Below the pieces are notes generated by a model. It was not told the origin of the DNA, made no database searches, and saw nothing but the letters and a program-made list of their open reading frames with translations. A stretch of DNA of 64,000 nt from Adenophora triphylla var. japonica (lineage: Eukaryota > Streptophyta > Magnoliopsida > Asterales > Campanulaceae): positions 1 through 64,000 of the forward strand of contig JAFEMH010001353.1 of assembly GCA_022495995.1 (NCBI GenBank). The letters are read 5' to 3'. Shown piece by piece: positions 22,056-32,459 of the stretch (positions are counted from its first letter, which is position 1; each line of letters opens with the position of its first letter). The position numbers and the translations under genes are program-made.

Positions 22056-22507
22056 ATTGATCAATTCTTTGCGAGCATCCTGCAGCTCATCGTTGCTTTT
22101 TCGTTCCTGCACAACTAGAGCTTGATTCAAGGCTTCCAAATCATCGAGCTCTCCTTCCTTTTCCCTCAAATCTTTGTGTTATGTCCTCCACTTTTTTTAG
22201 AACTTCCAGATCGTCATCGTCTCCATGTGCTTCATAACATTTAATGTCCCTCTCAAACGTTCTATTTCTAACTCCACTGCTTGCTTTGCATCCAGTTGTT
22301 TCTCCAGCTGAATAATTCGCTTGTGAAGGTCCTCTTTTTGCTTCTGAAATTTGGAATCACTCAATGGTGTATCAGCTTGACAAGGACATACAGTAGTTAA
22401 TATTCAATAGGAAAAAGATTAAACCACACCTTTTGATCCTCCGCAAGTTTCATCACACTCGCATCAGCCTTCATTTGCTCGGCAGATGCCATTTGAAGCG
22501 AGGCATT
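22056..22507 (-). pseudogene. FDM/IDN2-like (XH-XS domain) gene fragment, exons b-c
   Basis: Minus strand, inside the CACTA element. Exon b (22430-22507) encodes NASLQMASAEQMKADASVMK then LAEDQK, with an AG acceptor and GT donor. Exon c (22056-22343) encodes EKQLDAKQAVELEIERLRG, TLNVMKHM and, after frameshifts, GELDDLEALNQALVVQERKS and NDELQDARKELIN. These are the coiled-coil part of FACTOR OF DNA METHYLATION proteins, which act with IDN2 in RNA-directed DNA methylation. Exon c has two frameshifts, so no functional protein is expected. The XS and XH domains are absent. Confidence 0.85.
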
Positions 22508-23205
22508 CTGGAAGAACAATGAAATGCATGTTGTCATTTATTTTTTAAGACAATTGAAACTCTCCAGTGGTAAAAGTTTAGCTAGATGACAATGTCTATT
22601 ATATCATCCTATAGATCAGCTTCCTATTCAGCTTCATTAAGATAGATGTTTACTGAGGAAGACTATAGCTCCAGTGAGTCTACTATCTGCTGGTAAAACT
22701 CCCCTTATCTGTTGATCCCCCCACCCCACCAACAACATTCTTCAGAAACTTTTGTCTTTCATCTCTCTTAGCAAATAAAAAAAAGGCCCAACAGTCTTCG
22801 GCAACATGAGATCTGGATTAACCAGCAAGTGTGTGTCCATTCATCCTTTTTGAGCAGCAAAGCCCACTATTTCCCAAAATATAAGTTTAGCTAGATGACA
22901 ATTTCTATTATATCAATCCTATGACAAGCTAGGTGGCAATTTAAAAAAACAAAAAAAAACTAGGATAAGTGTCACGGACTTATTGATCATCACCAAGGTG
23001 CAATCAAGTGAAAAAGACCACTTTTAACAGCACAAACCAGCAGAAAGCATAAGCAATCAGTATGTTCATCAACTAGTAATTCCTATAGAAGTTATTACTA
23101 ATATGAGTAGATCAACTTAGTGGTACTATTGACAGAGTGAGAGAGAGAGAGAGAGATGGAGAGAATTAAAACATAAAGTATATAAATGAAGCAAGACTGC
23201 AGAAC

Positions 23206-23397
23206 CTGTTCAATATCTTCAGCTAGAATTCTTCTTTCATGGTCATTCAGTACCTCACGTTGCTCCAGTTCATTAACCCTGAGCTCAAGCTCTTTCTTAT
23301 GGGTTTCCAGTTGCAACTTAATCTTTTCATGGTCGTTGAAGATCCTCTGAAAATGTTCTCTCGCACTCGATTGAATTTTCTTTATCTCTGAGTTGAA
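23206..23397 (-). pseudogene. FDM/IDN2-like gene fragment, exon a
   Basis: Minus strand, 192 bases with an AG acceptor at 23398-23399 and a GT donor at 23204-23205 and an open frame: IKKIQSSAREHFQRIFNDHE, KIKLQLETHKKELELRVNEL, NDHERRILAEDIEQ. This is the coiled-coil segment preceding exon b of the same FDM family and lies in the correct order, with an intron of about 700 bp between them that contains a GA microsatellite (23137-23154). At least three consecutive exons were therefore captured as genomic DNA. Confidence 0.85.
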
Positions 23398-23793
23398 CAA
23401 AATGAAGCAGCAATATTTAACAATAATGCCACAAGGCAACTATATCTACCTCAAAATGGCATAACTTATATTACATTGCGTATTAACATAAAAGCTTAAG
23501 CTGCTAGATAGGAATCACATATATATCATGCTTTAACAATTCCCTTCCCTCCGTTACCCTTGTCATGCTCGGAGAGATAAACAGAGGCTTCCACCTGGGT
23601 GCACCAAAAACAACTACTTAAAATACCAGTGGAAACATATGCATCCTGGGCAGTAAGCCAAGTTCATTCCTATTCTGAAGCAATAAAAAAGTATAATGGT
23701 AAAAGTGAAATACCCTTGAAAATACAAGGGATGAAAACAGAGTTTGCTCAAATTTAAGTCATTTGACAGATGCTCCATGTGGGAATAGCTTAC

Positions 23794-24224
23794 CTGAGAT
23801 CTCACTTAATCAAGCTCATCTGCAGAGCACCCCACAATTTTCTCTACTTGGTCATTGAAAATTGAAAACCAAGCTTCCCCACTTGGATCTGTAACCTTTG
23901 CAGCCATTATATACCTAAAATAAGAACAAATGTTAAGTCAAGTTAATTTATGGCATTCTAGCTTTAAGCAACAACTGAGAGTTACAAAATGCAGGGGTAT
24001 TGTTGTCAAATTCACAAATCTTAAACTACAATCTGAATAGTTCTTCTGGCATGCCTCACCAATAACCAGATCCAACAGCTTCAGTAACCTTCTTGTTACA
24101 TGTCTTACATGCCCTATACCACATTGTTTGTTCGGACTTGTTTAAGCTCACAAGTTGTTGCTCAGACAGGTAGATAGGCTTCCCATATGCATGCACATAT
24201 GCAGCCTCAAGAGCTCCTGTTGTG
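23794..24224 (-). pseudogene. RPA1 (RPA70) C-terminal zinc-binding domain fragment
   Basis: Minus strand, two exon-like pieces. 24060-24224 encodes LNKSEQTMWYRACKTCNKKV then TEAVGSGYW. 23794-23914 encodes YIMAAKVTDPSGEAWFSIFN and DQVEKIVGCSADELD, then an in-frame TAA (23806-23808) before a GT donor. They match the C-terminal domain of plant RPA1C/E-type large subunits of the single-strand DNA-binding replication protein A; the CKTCNKK cysteines are the first half of its zinc finger. The second cysteine pair (CEACQ in the family) is missing, so the fragment is incomplete as well as interrupted. Confidence 0.82.
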
Positions 24225-24388
24225 CTGCAGACTCAGGTAAAAATTGATGATTAGTTACAAGTTGCAGCCATACACATACCAGTGTGAATTGTTATATCTT
24301 TATCCAAGTTCACCTGAATGTCCAGCTTGCCCATGGACTAGACTTGAAACTTTCATCTAAACAAAAAGAGGCAATATACACTAATCGG

Positions 24389-24753
24389 ATGTTACTGCTG
24401 TGCTTCACTCTAACAAGATGGATCAGGCAATATTATATTTGAGATCCTGTATTTGTTGTTTCGAAGTACCCCTCGCTCACCTTGTCGTATATAGCTTCTT
24501 TATGTGGTCATACTTCATAGTTGCATTTATAAAAACTTTACAGGCACGAGAGCTTGTTGCTGCCTTGCCAGACATGTTTCCTGGCAGTGTGACACCAGTG
24601 CTGCTTCAAGCTGCAGTTTTTGTGAGAGAGAACAAGGCTGGCAAAGCTGAAGAAATATTAGGGCAGTTTGCAGATAAGTTCCCTAACAAATCGAAGGCGG
24701 TCTTACTTGCAAGGGCACAGGTTGCTGCTGCTGCTGGGCACCCTCAAATGCGA
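24389..24753 (+). pseudogene. SRP72 gene fragment
   Basis: Plus strand, opposite to the FDM and RPA1 pieces. 24389-24427 encodes LHSNKMDQ and 24544-24753, after an AG acceptor, encodes ARELVAALPDMFPGSVTPVL, LQAAVFVRENKAGKAEEIL and NKSKAVLLARAQVAAAAGHP. This is the tetratricopeptide region of SRP72, the signal recognition particle subunit that with SRP68 binds 7SL RNA. Similarity ends abruptly after GHPQ without a donor site, which marks the capture boundary. The frame running through the 116-base intron is not meaningful. Confidence 0.85.
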
Positions 24754-24939
24754 AAAGAAATTCTCATATGTCATTATTACAAGCTTTCAGTGCTTGAACC
24801 AGCATATAATTGAAAAGTAAAGATAAAAGAAAGAAGAATAAAAAAGAGTTTTCACAGTGAAAGCACCAAGAAACAACAACTAAAAACCAAAAATGCACTC
24901 ATAATAACTACCTTTTCAGGAAGGAGAGCATTTGGGACA

Positions 24940-24966
24940 AGTTCTTTTGGGGGACGGAGGGAGTAT
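24940..24966. repeat. Stowaway-like MITE end
   Basis: The sequence gggggacggagggagta is the characteristic end of Stowaway MITEs (complement TACTCCCTCCGTCC). The partner end is not found nearby. Similar single ends occur at 5932, 37630, 54192, 62164 and 62520. Confidence 0.45.
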
Positions 24967-25302
24967 TAGTTTGTAATCCAAGAAAGTTACTTCTTAATTA
25001 GTTAGCATTTACAGTAAATAACAAGTACCATCATTTTCAATCTATTTTTCACGCATCTTCAAAAAGCCAGGTAGTATTTCTACTAGAATGTCCCAACCAA
25101 AGTTTTGCTAGTACTCAAAAGTTTTCATATATCCCCAATGTATACATGAACTTGTAATAGTGTTAACCTGGGTACTTTATTGTGCAACAAATACATATAT
25201 ATGACAAGGCCAGTATTTTAATCAGTAAATACTAATAGATAAGAAAAGAATTATAGAAATAAGCTTGTTTGCATGGCATAAAAGTTAAGGTTCACAGCAT
25301 AC

Positions 25303-25357
25303 CGTAAGTACTGAAGCTGGAACAGCGAGAACTGTAAGAGGAATATAGGCAAGAGCC
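25303..25357 (-). pseudogene. VTT-domain (TVP38/TMEM64, DedA-like) exon fragment
   Basis: A 55-base exon on the minus strand with an AG acceptor (25358-25359) and GT donor (25301-25302), encoding ALAYIPLTVLAVPASVLT. This is the start of the conserved VTT/SNARE-associated Golgi protein domain of plant TVP38-like membrane proteins (next in the family: LGGGYLFG). Only this exon is recognisable. It is the fourth unrelated host gene in the same CACTA element. Confidence 0.7.
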
Positions 25358-25789
25358 CTGCAACATCCTAGAATGTCAAATACAAAATCATAGGCCAAAA
25401 ATATTGAGATAATGTGCTACTTATAATGTACTCACGAGAAAAAAAACCCGGCTTGTATCAACAATACTATCTTAAGAGTATATTCAGATGAAACTTACAG
25501 CAAAGAATAGGACCAGAAATAAATATGAACTAAGAGGATGACTGACTTACAGTAAAGTGTTCTTCCGGTTTGAATTAATAAGCGGCTACGAAAATGTCAA
25601 CCAAATCACATACGAATAGGTTGTGAATTCAAACATACGGTTGCAAAATCAAGTTAAAACATAGAAACAGATTGCCAAAATCACTCCAAGTCGTAAAAAA
25701 TTAGGGCACAATTGGGCAAATAGGACTCAAATCATAGAAGGAGAGAGATAGAAAGTGAGAGATTGAGTGAGATGCTTACCAAAGGATTC

Positions 25790-26110
25790 CCAACCAGCAG
25801 TAGCAACGAGATCGAACGAAACGAAGAGAGAGACGGAGACCTAGCAGACTAACCGAGATCGGAAAGCGAGAGAATCGAAGACCTAGCATGGAGTGGGCGT
25901 GAGATTCATGGAGTGGGCGTGAGAGAGACAGAAAGCGAGAGATGCTTACCTTCGCCGTAGAATCGAGATCGGATGCGGGAGAATTGAAGAACTAGCTACC
26001 AGACAAAACCGACGATGATTGTGGCGCTCAAAACCTATCGCCCTAAAATCAAAATCCCGACGATGATTGTGGCGCTCAAAACCTATCGCCCTAAAATCAA
26101 AACCCCGGAG
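25790..26110. repeat. Short tandem duplications inside the CACTA element
   Basis: A 48-base unit starting gacgatgattgtggcgctc is duplicated head to tail at 26010-26057 and 26058-26105. Upstream, catggagtgggcgtgaga is also repeated (25886 and 25907). No coding domain. Confidence 0.75.
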
Positions 26111-27073
26111 GGAAAATATCGAGGGAAAAATTGTGGCTTGAAATTTAAAATTTAAGGAAACATAGTATTTGGCACGGGTAGAAGTCGAAGTGTCCTAAAA
26201 AAAAATTATATTTGGGAGGGCAGTTGGAAAAGAGTGTCAATTACTAAGCATTTGAAAGGGCAAGGATAGAAGAGTGCCAAATACTAAGTATTTGGCACGG
26301 GTATTCCTGCCTTCCCAAAACAGGTATTTGGGATCGCATTTTAGCCCTTCCAAAAAATGTTGTCACAAAAAACCCATTTCTCTTGTAGCGTACTGCGACA
26401 GCAACACAAACATCAACAACAACAGTTCTGAAATGATATGGAGAATAAGGTCGGTGAAGACGATCGAAGGGAGAACCTCGATCACGTATCCTTTGTTATG
26501 TGCTTACTTCAGCATTATATGATGCATGATGAGCGGAATAACCTCTCAGTTATGTGCTACGTGCTAATTGATAATAGCATTACTTATTAATAATGCTCTA
26601 TTGTTATTGTTATTATACTTATTTATGCATGATAACATGTCATGTAGTTGTATTAGTAACTTACTAGGTTCACCCCATTTCCTTGTTTATTTGTTTCCTT
26701 AGATCCCAGGCGGCTATTTGATAAGACACAGTGAGGTACGATTTAGCGGGATCTACAGAGCTCTTATATGTTCATGTCTGTGAGTACGATGGTTTATTGA
26801 GTTATTTAAACTCTATATTTTGGGTAGCTTAGTATAGTTTCTGTAATGTAGTGTTTGTTATTCTTTTGGTGCCAACACGTGTTGCTAGGCCTGGATAGAG
26901 TTATGTATAACTCTAGTTTATTTATGTAGTAGTTGAGGCAATTAGGCTATGGTGGTCGTTATTATTTTGTTGAACTAGTAAAGCTCGTGTGTTATACATG
27001 TTTATGGGATTAAGTTGATTTTATAGCAGGGTTCACACACTTGGTTCGTGGTTCCATATCGGTCCGGGGAACT

Positions 27074-27239
27074 CGGGTTGCGTCAGGAGACGAAATGCTA
27101 TTTGTCCAATATGGTTTTGCACGGTCTTGCAAGCCATAAAGCACGATCATGCTTCGATCGGGTAACTTGATAATATTAGGTATAGTTGGTTTCATTTTTT
27201 GTGGGTCTTTTGCTTGGAGAGAAAGAAGTCATTTTTGGA
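27074..27239 (+). mobile_element. Copia 5' LTR, middle piece
   Basis: Resumes the match to the 3' LTR (30325-30440): tttgtccaatat, gcaagccataaagcacg, aatattaggta. It ends where a different sequence beginning about TGTTGTTCCCAAAGG is inserted at 27243. Confidence 0.75.
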
Positions 27240-27242
27240 CAT

Positions 27243-28466
27243 GTGTTGTTCCCAAAGGTGCAACAAGGGTATGAAAAACATGTAGAGGGGGTGAATAGAT
27301 GTATAAAATTTTTCTAACCCTTTTCAAAAATCAATCTTAGCTTACTATCTTTGAAAGTGTGATCAAGTATAAACCAACTATCAAGACAGTAAAATGCACG
27401 GCGGAAGTTTCTAAGTATAAAAGTGTAGTAGGGAGAATGAGTGTGGTCGACCGCAAACGAGAAAGTGTGGTCGACCGCAAACGAGAAAGTGTGGTCGACC
27501 GCAAGGTTGAAAAATATGCTAAGGCAGATTTCTATTATAAACACAATTCAAAGTGTGGTTGGATAACAATGAAGATCAAACACAAATAGCAATAAGAAAA
27601 TTTTAAGAACAATCAAAGTAAGGTGCAGAGAGTGTTTGACAAAGTATTTAGAGAGGTTCAATCGTAAATGATTTACGTCCTCTACCAAGATGGTTAGTAT
27701 ATGATTTTCTAAGAGTGATAGTATATTTAGATATTGAGCAGCTGTTACAAGGAATACAAAGTTGAAAATCAATCTTAAATCTAACTATTTTTTCTATGAA
27801 TGCTAATCCTAGACTATAACCAATGTATGTGTGTGTGTGTTCAAGATTCAAGAGCTCTTTATAATAGAAGTATTAGAGCTTGATGAATCTAGTTGTGGTT
27901 ACAAGGCTTGAGAGATTTCTGGGTAAGTAATATTTCATGAAGGCTTGAAGATGAAGTGTTTGAAGATTCAAATGATTCTGAAGATTTTGGGCTTCAACAC
28001 TTCTTTAAGGATTCTGACAATGCCTCTAGCAATTCTTCATGGCTTGATCACAAGGTCTATTTATAGCCTTATAAATAAAGTAGCCGTTGAAATTTCTTGT
28101 TGGGCAAGCTTCAAGGACAATATGTTGTTGATGTCTGATTGGAGCACATTTTCTTTTTTGTCTACATGTTGCAGAGTTAGTGGGAAGGTGGTGTGTCTTT
28201 TGTACGAATGATCACAGTTGTCACCTTTTTTGAATATTTTCTGAGTGAACTCTGCAACGGTATAATTCTTTGACTTAACTCTAAGTTGTCTTCAGATTCA
28301 ATTATACCAAGATCAAATCTTCAATCTTCAATTTGGCTAAGGATTTGAGAGGGTGCGGTCAGTCATGGTCTATGCGATCGGCCGCTTGAAGTGATTCAAA
28401 TTTCTGAGGCTTGCTTTGAGCTGTGCGGTCAGCCGTGTGGTCGACCGCATGGTATAATTGACTTTC
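27243..28466 (+). mobile_element. Insertion in copia LTR, possibly SIRE-type LTR
   Basis: Replaces or interrupts the LTR between the positions matching 30440 and 30620 of the 3' LTR. It begins TGTTGTTCCC and soon has gtagagggggtgaatagatg, a phrase common near the start of SIRE/Maximus copia LTRs. It contains a minisatellite (27441-27504) and ends with a G/C-rich stretch repeating gtcgaccgc. Frames inside it (27945-28211 and others) have no recognised domain. The lineage is inference. Confidence 0.4.
27441..27504. repeat. 24-bp minisatellite with GTCGACCGC core
   Basis: A 24-base unit starting gtgtggtcgaccgcaaacga is repeated 2.7 times. Read on the plus strand it would encode an SVVDRKRE octapeptide repeat. 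The same core gtggtcgaccgca recurs once at 28436-28450. Confidence 0.85.
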
Positions 28467-28563
28467 CGTGTGTGATTTACTTTTCGTGTGTATTGTTCTT
28501 ATTAATATCTTCATTGTCTTGTGCTATTGCGCTGCAATTTTTCCCCATAACTGGTATCATAGC
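28467..28563 (+). mobile_element. Copia 5' LTR right end and primer binding site
   Basis: 28467-28536 matches the end of the 3' LTR (30621-30693, ending CGCTGCA). TGGTATCATAGC at 28552-28563 matches the initiator-Met tRNA primer binding site TGGTATCAGAGC with one mismatch. Confidence 0.85.
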
Positions 28564-28602
28564 TTTGATTTTGTCGATCCACAGCTTGGCTTGTCTTTTG
28601 CT

Positions 28603-29338
28603 ATGGATTTCTTGGGAGCTTTGGAGGATGGTAATAATGTGTTGATCGAAAAGTTTGATGAGATGAATTTTAATATTTTGGATGGCCTTGGTCGAGGATG
28701 CCTTGTGAAACAAGGATTTGTATCTTTCATTAAAAGAAAAACCGACGGACATGGAGCAAGCAAAATTCGCAATTTTGGACTGAAAAGAGTTGGGGCTTGT
28801 TAGGCCAACGTTGGCTAAGGATGTCTCGAAGAATGTTTTAGAGGCGAAGACTACCATGGAGATGTTACAGATGTTGGCGAGAATATACGAGGCACCATCG
28901 GTGACAAACAAGGCTCGTCTAGTGAGGAAGTTATTGAACATACGGATGGTGGAGGGCATGTCGGCAACAAAGCATATAAGTGAATTCAAGTCTACTGCGA
29001 CTCAACTATCTTTCGTGGATGTTACACTTGATGACGAGGTACTAGCGTTGATTTTACTTTCTTCATTACCAGAAAGTTGGGATACGACTGCAATAGTAGT
29101 GAACGTATCCACAGGGAAGGTGAAGTTGAAATTTTCAGTTATCGTGGATGTGATCCTTGGTGAAGAAATTCGGATAAAAAGCAAGACGGAGACAACCGGG
29201 CTAGCATTAAGTGTCGGTGAAAAGAGTAAGGGAGGCAAGAAGAAGTTTACTTGCTTCGGATGTGGGAAGAAGGGACATTATATGAGATATTGTCCGGAGC
29301 GATCGGGCGGTGAGAGGGAATTGAATGTCAACGAATAA
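28603..29338 (+). pseudogene. Ty1/copia Gag
   Basis: Starts 39 bases after the primer binding site with MDFLGALEDGNNVLIEKFDE then MNFNI, the usual copia gag N-terminus, but shifts frame near 28690. The 182-residue frame at 28790-29338 continues with VLEAKTTMEMLQMLARIYEA, LLNIRMVEGMSATKHISEF and LDDEVLALILLSSLPESWD, then a knuckle CFGCGKKGHYMRYC (CX2CX4HX4C). It ends in TAA after the knuckle. It would have been the capsid protein of the element whose LTRs are at 19146-28536 (split) and 30168-30693. Confidence 0.85.
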
Positions 29339-30167
29339 ATTGCGGATGCATTAATCTTGGGTGGAGCAGTCTAACGGATTCGTGGGTTTTGGATACGAGG
29401 GGCGCGACGTTTCATTCGTGCACTAGTGTGGAAGGGATGGAGCAGTACGTTCCAGGCGATTTTGGGGTTGCTCGTTTGGCAAACAATAATCTGGTCAAGG
29501 TCGTTGGAAAGGGGGTCAATTCAGGTCAAAGCAACGGATGAGACTGTGTTGCGGCTTCGCGATGTGCGACATATTTCGGACTTGAAGAGGAACTTGGTTT
29601 CTATAAGGCAACTTGATAAATAAAGTTGTATGGTGACTTTCGGTTGTGGGACATGGAAGGTACACCGGGAGCTAGCTTGGTAGCTCGAGGCGGTTTGGAA
29701 AACATGTTGTATGCGACATCCAACATGGTTTGTTGAAAGAAACAAGGGGACACTCCAATGATTGATGGTGGTGGCCGAAATCGCCATGGTGGAAGGAATT
29801 TCACTAAACGGTATGTTGGTAGAAAATTGAGGAATGAAGTCGGCCGATGCGGAGCCAATTTGGCCAACATGGGAGCGGAATCTAGAACAATGATGCGATG
29901 GGTTGCTAAAGACACAGAGGTTCCAAGCATGTGACAGTGTGGGGCACGAGGATTTGCGCCGTAGATGAATATTAGTTAGCAAGCAAGTGAGCGGGTATAT
30001 GCAAGAAGAATCATTGAGAATCAAGACTCAAGGCATGGTGGAACCGACATTATGTTGAAGAGTCGCTCAACTTCAACTCACTTGGATAACTAAACAAGTG
30101 GATGGCGCTACCAACTCACAAAAATTTGTTTCGCGAAAGTCAAACTCGGGTGAGAGAATGGCAGAGG
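29339..30167 (+). pseudogene. Copia protease remnant and degenerate internal sequence
   Basis: Just after gag the sequence still encodes SWVLDTRGATFHSCTSVEGM, a protease active site in which DSGA has become DTRGA through a base insertion, followed by VPGDFGVARLANNNLVKVVG, similar to the GAG-pre-integrase region. Beyond 29640 stops accumulate. Integrase, reverse transcriptase and RNase H are absent, so the element lost most of pol. Confidence 0.65.
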
Positions 30168-30693
30168 TGTCACGGTTTGGTTAGTCTCTAGGTGAGAGAT
30201 TCCAAGAATAAGCTCAATGAAGGGTTCAAGTCAATTGTGCAAGAAGAGGCCGAGAAATTGAAAAATTGTGCTGACACAGCCTCGTGTGTAAACTGACATG
30301 GTCGCGTCACTAGAGCCAAATTTCCTGTTTGTCCAATATAATTATACGATCGTGCAAGCCATAAAGCACGGTCGTGCTTTGGTTTGACAACAGTAATATT
30401 AGGTAGATTTGGTTTCCATTTTTTTTTTGTTCTTTTGCTTATTCTTTGGATATGAATCCTTATAAACTTAGGTCTATATTTATTGTACTATAAATACTTG
30501 TGATAGTGTAGAAGCAAATATGTAACATCATTGAAAATATTAGAGAGAATATTTTGGCTTGATATCGCCCCGGAGGTAGTTGTTGTTGCAACGAACCGGG
30601 TAAATAATTCTTATATGCTTCTTTGTGTGTGATTTACTTTTCGTATGTGTTATTTTTATTAATCTCTCCATTGTCTTGTGCCATTTCGCTGCA
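30168..30693 (+). repeat. Copia 3' LTR
   Basis: Intact partner of the fragmented 5' LTR, about 526 bp, starting near TGTCACGGTTTGG and ending CGCTGCA. It carries palindromic cacggtcgtg-type blocks at about 30297 and 30369. It gives the yardstick for recognising the insertions in the 5' LTR. Confidence 0.7.
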
Positions 30694-31589
30694 TAATTTT
30701 AGTAATCAATGACGGTTCAACACATACGGGTTGTATTTACTCAGTTAATTTGAAACCTGAAGCTTATGACCAATACCTCTATCGGATGTGGTTTCTCATC
30801 AAACTTTAATAGAAGAATGTCCTTTACTATATATTTATGCTTGTTGTGTTGTTTAAAAATATTTTTTTAGTGATTTCACCTCTTTATTTAATCTATTTAC
30901 ATACTTTTGTAGATGGAAACGGTGATTGAAGTTGATGATCAGAACGGAAATAATAATGGTGGGACGGAATTTTTGATCGGCGATGTTAGTGAAAAAAAAA
31001 TGATAATGAAAACAAAGAGCAAAAGCAAGATCAATATGAGGATGAGTCTAAGAAGGATAAAGATAAGATCAATAGTGTGGGATCACTTTCACATATGTAA
31101 AAAGTGCAACATCTTCTAAATGCCTATAATGTCATAGCTTGTGGCAAATGGAACTTCTGGTTTAAAACTCATATTGAGTATGCTTGTCGACATCACCAGT
31201 TTAACTTTAAACAACTCATAATTGATTTTTTCAATTTTTTACAAGTGGGAAATAAGTGATAAAAATCTGGTTCTCTATTGTTTAATGGGGGTCTGACAAT
31301 TCATTTATTAACTAAATATTTAGCTTTAAACAATATAAAAATGATTTCTCAACTGTTTAAATGACATATAACATCACACAATTGTGAAATCAAACAACCG
31401 TTAAATCAATTTATCTATGCTATTTCTGAGGTTATGTAACAACAAATACGTTGTTACATTTAAACAATCGAAAATTTGATTTCTCATTTATTTATATGGT
31501 AGGTGACAACACACTCATATTTAAATTAAATATATGAGAAATTGATTTCTCATTTATATAAAGGGTATTCGACAATAATTTATCTTTAA
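30694..31589. other. AT-rich region, no gene recognised
   Basis: A 68-residue plus frame at 30913-31119 (METVIEVDDQNGNNNGG) follows an AG and could be an exon of a transposase-like gene, but it has no domain I recognise. The rest is AT-rich with phrases such as gatttctcattt repeated at irregular intervals. Confidence 0.5.
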
Positions 31590-31925
31590 ATTTAAACATT
31601 TAAAAAAATATAGTATCAATTGTAAAAAATTGAGAGATGAATTTATTAATTTTTATAGTCAATTATGAACAAATGAGAAATGAATGTCTCAAATTTTAAA
31701 TTTAAACAACTGAGAAATTGAGTATCAATTGTGAAAAAGAGAGATGAATTTATCATTTTTATACTCAAATATGAATAAATGAGAATAAATGTCTTTAAAT
31801 TTAAACAACTGGAAAATTGAGTATCAATTGTGAAAAATTGAGAAATAAGTTTATAAGTTTTTATACTCAATTATGAACAAATGAAAAATGAATATCTCAA
31901 TTTTTATACTCATTTGTGAACAAAT
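31590..31925. repeat. AT-rich tandem repeat, unit about 105 bp
   Basis: Three units share the order tatcaattgtgaaaa, gagatgaattta, tttttatactc, atgaacaaatga, tttaaacaactg, starting near 31612, 31723 and 31822. Short minus-strand frames here (IDTQFSSCLNLK and similar) are products of the repeat. Confidence 0.75.
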
Positions 31926-32159
31926 GATAAATGATTTTTTTTTATTTTAAAAATTTGCATCATATGATAAGTGTATTTGTTTGATTTGTCTTGGCTATGC
32001 AATTAAAATGGTGATTTTGAATTATTTTTTTGATTTTTAGATTTTAAGATATTGCATTTTGAAATTTTGAGGAAAAAAAAGAAGAGATAAAAAGAGGGGA
32101 GAATAGTGATGGATTCTAGTGGGGCATGAGAGGGAGTAGCAGGGGCATCTGGTCAAATA

Positions 32160-32236
32160 ACTCATTGATTAAAGCCTCTTTTTTTTTTTTTTTTTTTTAA
32201 CAAATAACTCATTGTTTAAAGCCTCTTTTTTTTTAA
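32160..32236. repeat. Short tandem duplication with poly-T
   Basis: The phrase aaataactcattg-ttaaagcctc followed by a T tract occurs twice, at about 32155-32200 and 32201-32236. Confidence 0.7.
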
Positions 32237-32459
32237 TAGATTAATTTGATTACCAAATAGACCCAAGGACATGATTATTAGGAGTCCTTCCAACAAAGAG
32301 ACTTTGCATCATATAAAATAGCTGTGTTTAAAAGGACTTAATCAATCTTTTGGAGCTCCTAAAAGAACCCGGCCAGATGGAATTTTTGCATGCATGGAAC
32401 ATGAGTAAAAAAATACTGATGAAAAATGAACCAAGCAACAAGAAAAACAAATTAAACAG

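Larger units (their letters stand above)
20791..26390. mobile_element. CACTA (En/Spm) transposon carrying host gene fragments
   Basis: The ends are degenerate CACTA termini: the left end reads atgtacaagaaaaagggg and the inverted right end cgctacaagagaaatggg, both close to CACTACAAGAAAA. Subterminal repeats typical of CACTA elements are plentiful at the left (20830-21235, many copies of tatttggcacgg or tatttgggacgg in both orientations) and present at the right (26160-26350). No transposase is visible. The 4-kb interior has exon-like fragments of at least four unrelated plant genes with splice sites preserved, interrupted by simple sequence. The flanking 3 bp (gat and tac) do not match, so the ends have decayed or the insertion is old. 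Confidence 0.75.
19282..27073 (+). mobile_element. Probable gypsy solo LTR, split by a CACTA transposon
   Basis: Sequence inserted in the copia 5' LTR, as shown by comparison with its 3' LTR, where gcgtcactagagccaaattt is continuous. It begins TGTGTAACACCCAGC and ends GGGTTGCGTCA. TGTAACACCC is a usual start of Tekay/Del-type gypsy LTRs. Without the CACTA element (20791-26390) it is about 2.2 kb and non-coding, with a TAC microsatellite at 19643-19663. No matching target duplication is visible, so solo LTR is inference. Confidence 0.45.

Noticed and set aside
23137..23154. GA microsatellite as a regulatory site
   Set aside because: Simple repeat in a captured intron; no reason to give it a function. 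The same holds for the GA tract at 43650-43677 and the TAC tract at 19643-19663.
24400..24813. A single 137-residue gene with a membrane-like N-terminus
   Set aside because: The hydrophobic middle part is an unspliced intron; only two segments match SRP72.
20791..26390. A native cluster of FDM, RPA1, SRP72 and VTT genes
   Set aside because: Each is only a few exons, on different strands, with stops or frameshifts and abrupt ends, and all lie between CACTA-type terminal arrays.
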